Made by a program: the position numbers and the translations under genes. 64,000 nt of DNA from Schaalia sp. HMT-172. GTDB taxonomy: Bacteria; Actinomycetota; Actinomycetes; Actinomycetales; Actinomycetaceae. The notes under the pieces were generated by a model. It made no database searches, had not been told where the DNA came from, and worked only from the letters and a program-made list of their open reading frames with translations. This document shows, piece by piece, positions 60,642-64,000 of the stretch. The stretch is from positions 1,922,001 to 1,986,000 of the forward strand of contig NZ_CP130058.1 of NCBI RefSeq assembly GCF_030644365.1. The letters are read 5' to 3'. Every line of letters starts with the position of its first letter. Position 1 is the stretch's first letter.

Positions 60642-61736
60642 TCACTTCGGGGCGTTTTGCGATTCGATCACGAGCTTGCCGGACTTGATGTCCTCGGTGA
60701 GCTTGGCCAGATCGGCCTTGAGCTCATCGGAGACCTTCGCGTCGAAATCGTGGAAGGGAGCCAGCGAGACGCCGCCGTTGGCGAGCGTACCCACGTAGGG
60801 GTCCGAGCTGAACTTACCCTCGACGGAATCCTTAATGGTCTGCTCGACCGACGCGCCGATCTCCTTCATGACGGAGGTCAGCACGATCGAGGAGTAGTCG
60901 GGGTTGGCCTCGTACCAGTCGGAGTCCACGCCGATGATCCAGGTGTTGCCGTCGGCCTTCGCGGCCGCCGCAGCGCCCAGGCCCACGGGGCCGGCCACCG
61001 GCATGATGATGTCGGCGCCCTGGGAGATGAACTGCTGCGCCTGCTCCTTGCCCAGCGTCTGGTTGTCGAAGTCCTGGGTGAAGGAGCCGTTCTGCGTGGC
61101 CTTGTCCCAGCCGAGCACCTGCACGCTGGTTCCCTTGGCCTTGTTGTAGGCATCGACGCCGTCGACGAATCCGTCCATGAAGACCGTGACCGACGGGATC
61201 TTCATGCCGCCGAAGGTGGCGACCTTGCCCGTCTTCGTCATGCCCGCGGCGGCGTATCCCGCGAGGAAGGCGGCCTCTGCAGTGTTGAACAGGAGCGGAC
61301 GGCCATTGTCAAGGGTGACGGTCTCTTGTCCGTCGGTGAAGCTGGAGTCGACGAGGGCGTAGTGCAGGTCCGTGTTCTGCTCCGCAGACTTGTGGATGGC
61401 CTGCTCGAGGTTGAAGCCGACGCCGATGATGAGGGTGCAGCCGTCGGAGACCATGGCCTCGACGTTGGGCACGAAGTCGGTGTCCGAGCTGGATTCGGCC
61501 GTGTTGATCTGGATGCCCAGGTTGTCCCGGGCAGCCGTGAGGCCGTTGTAAGCGGATTCGTTGAAGGACTTGTCGTCCCAGCCGCCGGCGTCGGAGACCG
61601 CGCATGCCTTGAAGGTGGAGGCGTCCTTGGCCTCGCTGGTTGTCCCTCCTCCGTTGGAGGTTGTGCCACCGCCGCATCCGGCCAGCGCGAGCGTGACGAT
61701 CCCCGCCGCAGCGACGAGCTTCGTGAGGTGCTTCAT
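60642..61736 (-). CDS. BMP-family (PnrA-like) nucleoside-binding lipoprotein
   Basis: 364 residues with AAAGGAA before the ATG. Lipobox LAGC, Gly/Thr-rich linker, then the BMP domain: GGWDDKSFNESAYNG, CTLIIGVGFNLEQAIHKSAEQ, AAFLAGYAAAGMTKTGKVATFGG, FMDGFVDGVDAYN and GADIIMPVAGPVG. The family captures purine and other nucleosides. Upstream lie a palindrome (61804-61820) and the 5'-nucleotidase gene. Confidence 0.95.
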   Translation of the reverse strand: MKHLTKLVAAAGIVTLALAGCGGGTTSNGGGTTSEAKDASTFKACAVSDAGGWDDKSFNESAYNGLTAARDNLGIQINTAESSSDTDFVPNVEAMVSDGCTLIIGVGFNLEQAIHKSAEQNTDLHYALVDSSFTDGQETVTLDNGRPLLFNTAEAAFLAGYAAAGMTKTGKVATFGGMKIPSVTVFMDGFVDGVDAYNKAKGTSVQVLGWDKATQNGSFTQDFDNQTLGKEQAQQFISQGADIIMPVAGPVGLGAAAAAKADGNTWIIGVDSDWYEANPDYSSIVLTSVMKEIGASVEQTIKDSVEGKFSSDPYVGTLANGGVSLAPFHDFDAKVSDELKADLAKLTEDIKSGKLVIESQNAPK

Positions 61737-61803
61737 GAGTGTGTTCCTTTGTTGATGTGGATTCTTCTGCGAATCGGTGGCGGCGCGGGCCGCGGACTCT
61801 GTC

Positions 61804-61820
61804 CGCGCAACCGTTGCGCG
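61804..61820 (-). promoter_or_regulatory. Operator-like palindrome upstream of bmp
   Basis: CGCGCAAC-C-GTTGCGCG, a perfect inverted repeat with a 1-nt centre, 68 nt before the bmp start and just downstream (in transcription) of an AT-rich CATACAAAT that may hold the -10. Resembles LacI-family operator half-sites, but the odd length is less usual. Confidence 0.5.
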
Positions 61821-61888
61821 AACATTTGTATGAGTCGACTTTTACGTCTGATCGAAGTGTCCCGCGCCGCCTCCTCCCATGTCAAGGG

Positions 61889-64000
61889 CTACTTGTTCTC
61901 GCTTTGGTAACGATTGCGGCGACGGGCCCACAACCCAGCCACCCCGATCGCGCCCATCGCAACGGCGACAGGCAGTCCCTGCGTGGTCGCGCCCGTGCGA
62001 GCCAACCCGCCGCGCGGCGCACCGGCGCTGCCCCGCTTGGAGGGGACGGGGGCGGGGGCGGCGCCGGGCTGCCCGCTATCCCCGGCGTCAGCCGACGGGG
62101 CGGGGGCGGCGCCCGCGCAGGTCACGGGAATCGTCACTCCGTCCGAGGCCTCGACGACCGTCGCGAAGTCGGTGGCCACCGTGACGGGAACGGTCACGAC
62201 CTCGCCGGCCGCCCTGCCCTCGCACGCGCCCACGACCGTCACGGTCACGCTCGCCTGCCCGGCGCCGTCCGTCGTAATGATTGCGGCAGCGTCGGAGGCG
62301 TGCGCGTCCACGAGGGAGTTATTGACCTCGGACACCGCCTGCGGCCCGCCCGCGCTCACGCGCACCTTGGAGGTGATGGAGGGTCCCTCGGAGAAGGACA
62401 GGCCGCGCAGCGGGATCGTCACCGTCGATCCGTCGGCCACCGCCTCTGTGGGCAGGGTCAGGCCGATGGAGGACTTGGCCTCGCGCGGGGTCAGGCCACC
62501 CGAGGCGCCCGCAGCCCGGTCCGCGACGCCCGAGTGGCGCGCCAAGTAATCGTTGAAGGAGTCGCGGTCCAGGTTCCCATTCGTGACCGCCGCACCCCCG
62601 CGGGTCAGGGCCTCGAAGGAGTCGCCACCCGCCAGGAGGAAGGTCACCGAACCCACCGTATAGGTCGCGTCGGCCTTCAGGGGCTCGCCGTTGATCATCA
62701 CCGAGGTAATACGCTCCCCGTAGGGCTTGGCAGGATCGTAGGTGTAGCGCACGTTCGAGGACAGGCCAAGCTTGAGCATCGGACGGGAATTCTGCGAGTT
62801 CAAATCCGTCTTCCACTGCTGCTCAAGCGCGTCCTTGACGTCCGATCCCTTCAGCGTCACATACCCCAGCTCGTTGGAAAATGGCTCGACCTCGTAGGTC
62901 TGCGCGTAGGTGATCGTGCCGTCCTCGCCGGGCACCAGGTCGGCTCGCAGGCCGCCCGCGTTGATCATGCCGATGTCGACGCTCTTCCCGTCCGGGGTGA
63001 GGATGGTCTCGCGCAGGGAATCGGCCACCAGGTCGCCCAGGGACGACTCGATGCCTCGGTTCGACCCCGGCTCGGTCGCGCCGTCAGGAGTGGTGAACAC
63101 GCCGCGCATGAAGGGGGTCCTATACCCGGTCGCGACGACGCGCTTGCCCGCTTCCTTCGAGTCGGCCTCGGCTTGATCGACGATTGCCTGCGTGGCCGGG
63201 TCGGCACCGCACTCGGCAACCGTGGCGGCCGGGATAAGGATCGAGTCGGCACTCGTCACCTGCCGCGTCGCCGGGTCAATCGTCAGGCGAATCAGGCCCA
63301 GGTTGTCTGTGTAGGAACCCGACGCGACGCCCGCCAGGCGCGGGTTCGCGGACTCGAAGTGCTCCACCGAGTTGACGTGGTCAAACTCGTAGGGCACGTG
63401 TGTGTCCCCGCCCATGAGGCCGTCGACGTCCTTGCCGACCTTGACGTAGTTGTTCTTCACGTCGTCGTCCAGCATGGCGATGACGACGTCGGCCCTGCCG
63501 CTCGTCTTCAGCTCTGCTGCCAGGGAGTTAATGCGAGCGATCGGATCCGTGAAGGTCAGGCCCGCCGTCGTTCCGGGGCTGAGCTTGTACGGCACATCCT
63601 GCGCGATCGCCCCAATGAAGGCGACCTTCACGCCCGAGGGCGACGTCCACACCTTGTAGTCCCCCAGGTAGGGGGTGCCGTCCCCGTAGGTGCCCATGCC
63701 CTCGATGTTGGCCCCCAGGTACGGGAAGGTCGCCTGCACATACTCGCTCGGGTTGGAGCCGTCGACACGCTGCTTAAAGACGGCCTGCCCCATGTCCAGC
63801 TCGTGGTTGCCGATCGTCGAGGCCAGGGGGTTCATCGTGTTCAGGGCCGCGATGGTCGGATTATCCTTGAGAGCCCCCGAGATGTAGGGGGAGGCACCGA
63901 TGTTGTCGCCCAGCAGCGTGAAGGACGAGTTCGGGTTGGCCTCCCGTGCCTTCTTCAGGTAGCAGTTCATCGCGGGCAGCCCAGCCTCGCGCACGCTTCC
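61889..64000 (-). CDS. Cell-wall-anchored bifunctional 5'-nucleotidase / UDP-sugar hydrolase (start outside window)
   Basis: At least 703 codons are visible; the frame is open to the window edge, so the N-terminus and signal peptide are missing. Metallophosphatase part with LLGDNIGASP, STIGNHELDMG and GLMGGDTHVPYEF. 5'-nucleotidase C-terminal domain with INAGGLRADL, EVEPFSNELGYVTLKGSDVKDALE and LLAGGDSFEAL. Then a beta-rich spacer and a sorting signal LARTG, hydrophobic segment and RRRNR tail, the LAXTG form used by class E sortases. It would release nucleosides outside the cell for the importer encoded next. Confidence 0.92.
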   Translation of the reverse strand, partial: GSVREAGLPAMNCYLKKAREANPNSSFTLLGDNIGASPYISGALKDNPTIAALNTMNPLASTIGNHELDMGQAVFKQRVDGSNPSEYVQATFPYLGANIEGMGTYGDGTPYLGDYKVWTSPSGVKVAFIGAIAQDVPYKLSPGTTAGLTFTDPIARINSLAAELKTSGRADVVIAMLDDDVKNNYVKVGKDVDGLMGGDTHVPYEFDHVNSVEHFESANPRLAGVASGSYTDNLGLIRLTIDPATRQVTSADSILIPAATVAECGADPATQAIVDQAEADSKEAGKRVVATGYRTPFMRGVFTTPDGATEPGSNRGIESSLGDLVADSLRETILTPDGKSVDIGMINAGGLRADLVPGEDGTITYAQTYEVEPFSNELGYVTLKGSDVKDALEQQWKTDLNSQNSRPMLKLGLSSNVRYTYDPAKPYGERITSVMINGEPLKADATYTVGSVTFLLAGGDSFEALTRGGAAVTNGNLDRDSFNDYLARHSGVADRAAGASGGLTPREAKSSIGLTLPTEAVADGSTVTIPLRGLSFSEGPSITSKVRVSAGGPQAVSEVNNSLVDAHASDAAAIITTDGAGQASVTVTVVGACEGRAAGEVVTVPVTVATDFATVVEASDGVTIPVTCAGAAPAPSADAGDSGQPGAAPAPVPSKRGSAGAPRGGLARTGATTQGLPVAVAMGAIGVAGLWARRRNRYQSENK

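Overview
The window is GC-rich actinobacterial DNA. GTG starts are common, many gene pairs overlap by ATGA or GTGA, and several genes look leaderless. An NrtR-type NAD regulator, an IdeR/DtxR-type iron box, an LARTG-type cell-wall sorting signal and gene content typical of fermentative host-associated Actinomycetaceae (Actinomyces/Schaalia type) support this. The genus is an inference; no rRNA or marker gene is present.

Layout. 1-2640: a truncated exonuclease III gene, then folD and glyA behind a clear ZTP (pfl) riboswitch. 2.8-21.1 kb: a cell-surface glycopolymer island. It holds a priming sugar-phosphate transferase, a WecG/TagA-type glycosyltransferase, two tandem paralogous secreted proteins of about 1150 residues with an N-terminal fibrinogen-like domain, a flippase, a polymerase, two GT2 enzymes, a Wzz-like chain-length protein, a CDP-alcohol phosphotransferase and a TagD-like cytidylyltransferase. 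Three of its promoters share an operator-like palindrome. 21.4-31.9 kb: purU, an AT-rich orphan membrane gene, a GNAT, mdh, a CDF metal exporter, pgi and a double-length 6-phosphofructokinase with a degenerate second half. 32-38 kb: a dicarboxylate-type symporter, a DUF3017 protein, pta-ackA, and a small DUF3800 island inserted at the end of ackA between 67-bp direct repeats. 38-44.3 kb: an NAD-related cluster with a sirtuin, an NAD-kinase-like protein, an SPFH protein, NrtR and nadE. The sirtuin lies between two matching inverted arrays of 19-bp repeats. 44.7-48.8 kb: an iron-siderophore ABC operon under a DtxR/IdeR-type box. 48.9-50.5 kb: an SdpI-like protein, a cupin and a methyltransferase. 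50.6-64 kb: a nucleoside scavenging and catabolism region, all on the minus strand.

How the genes work together. The nucleoside region reads as one pathway. A wall-anchored 5'-nucleotidase releases nucleosides outside the cell, a BMP-type lipoprotein and ABC transporter import them, cytidine deaminase and two phosphorylases split off (deoxy)ribose 1-phosphate, the mutase isomerises it, and DeoC yields acetaldehyde and glyceraldehyde 3-phosphate. A SorC/DeoR-type regulator sits inside. The central-carbon genes (pgi, pfk, mdh, pta, ackA) fit acetate-forming fermentation. The accessory material that stands out is the DUF3800 island, the repeat arrays around the sirtuin, two intergenic elements of about 106 bp with shared inverted termini, a GACGAGGCCGGGG word that recurs in terminators, and the paired fibrinogen-like surface proteins.
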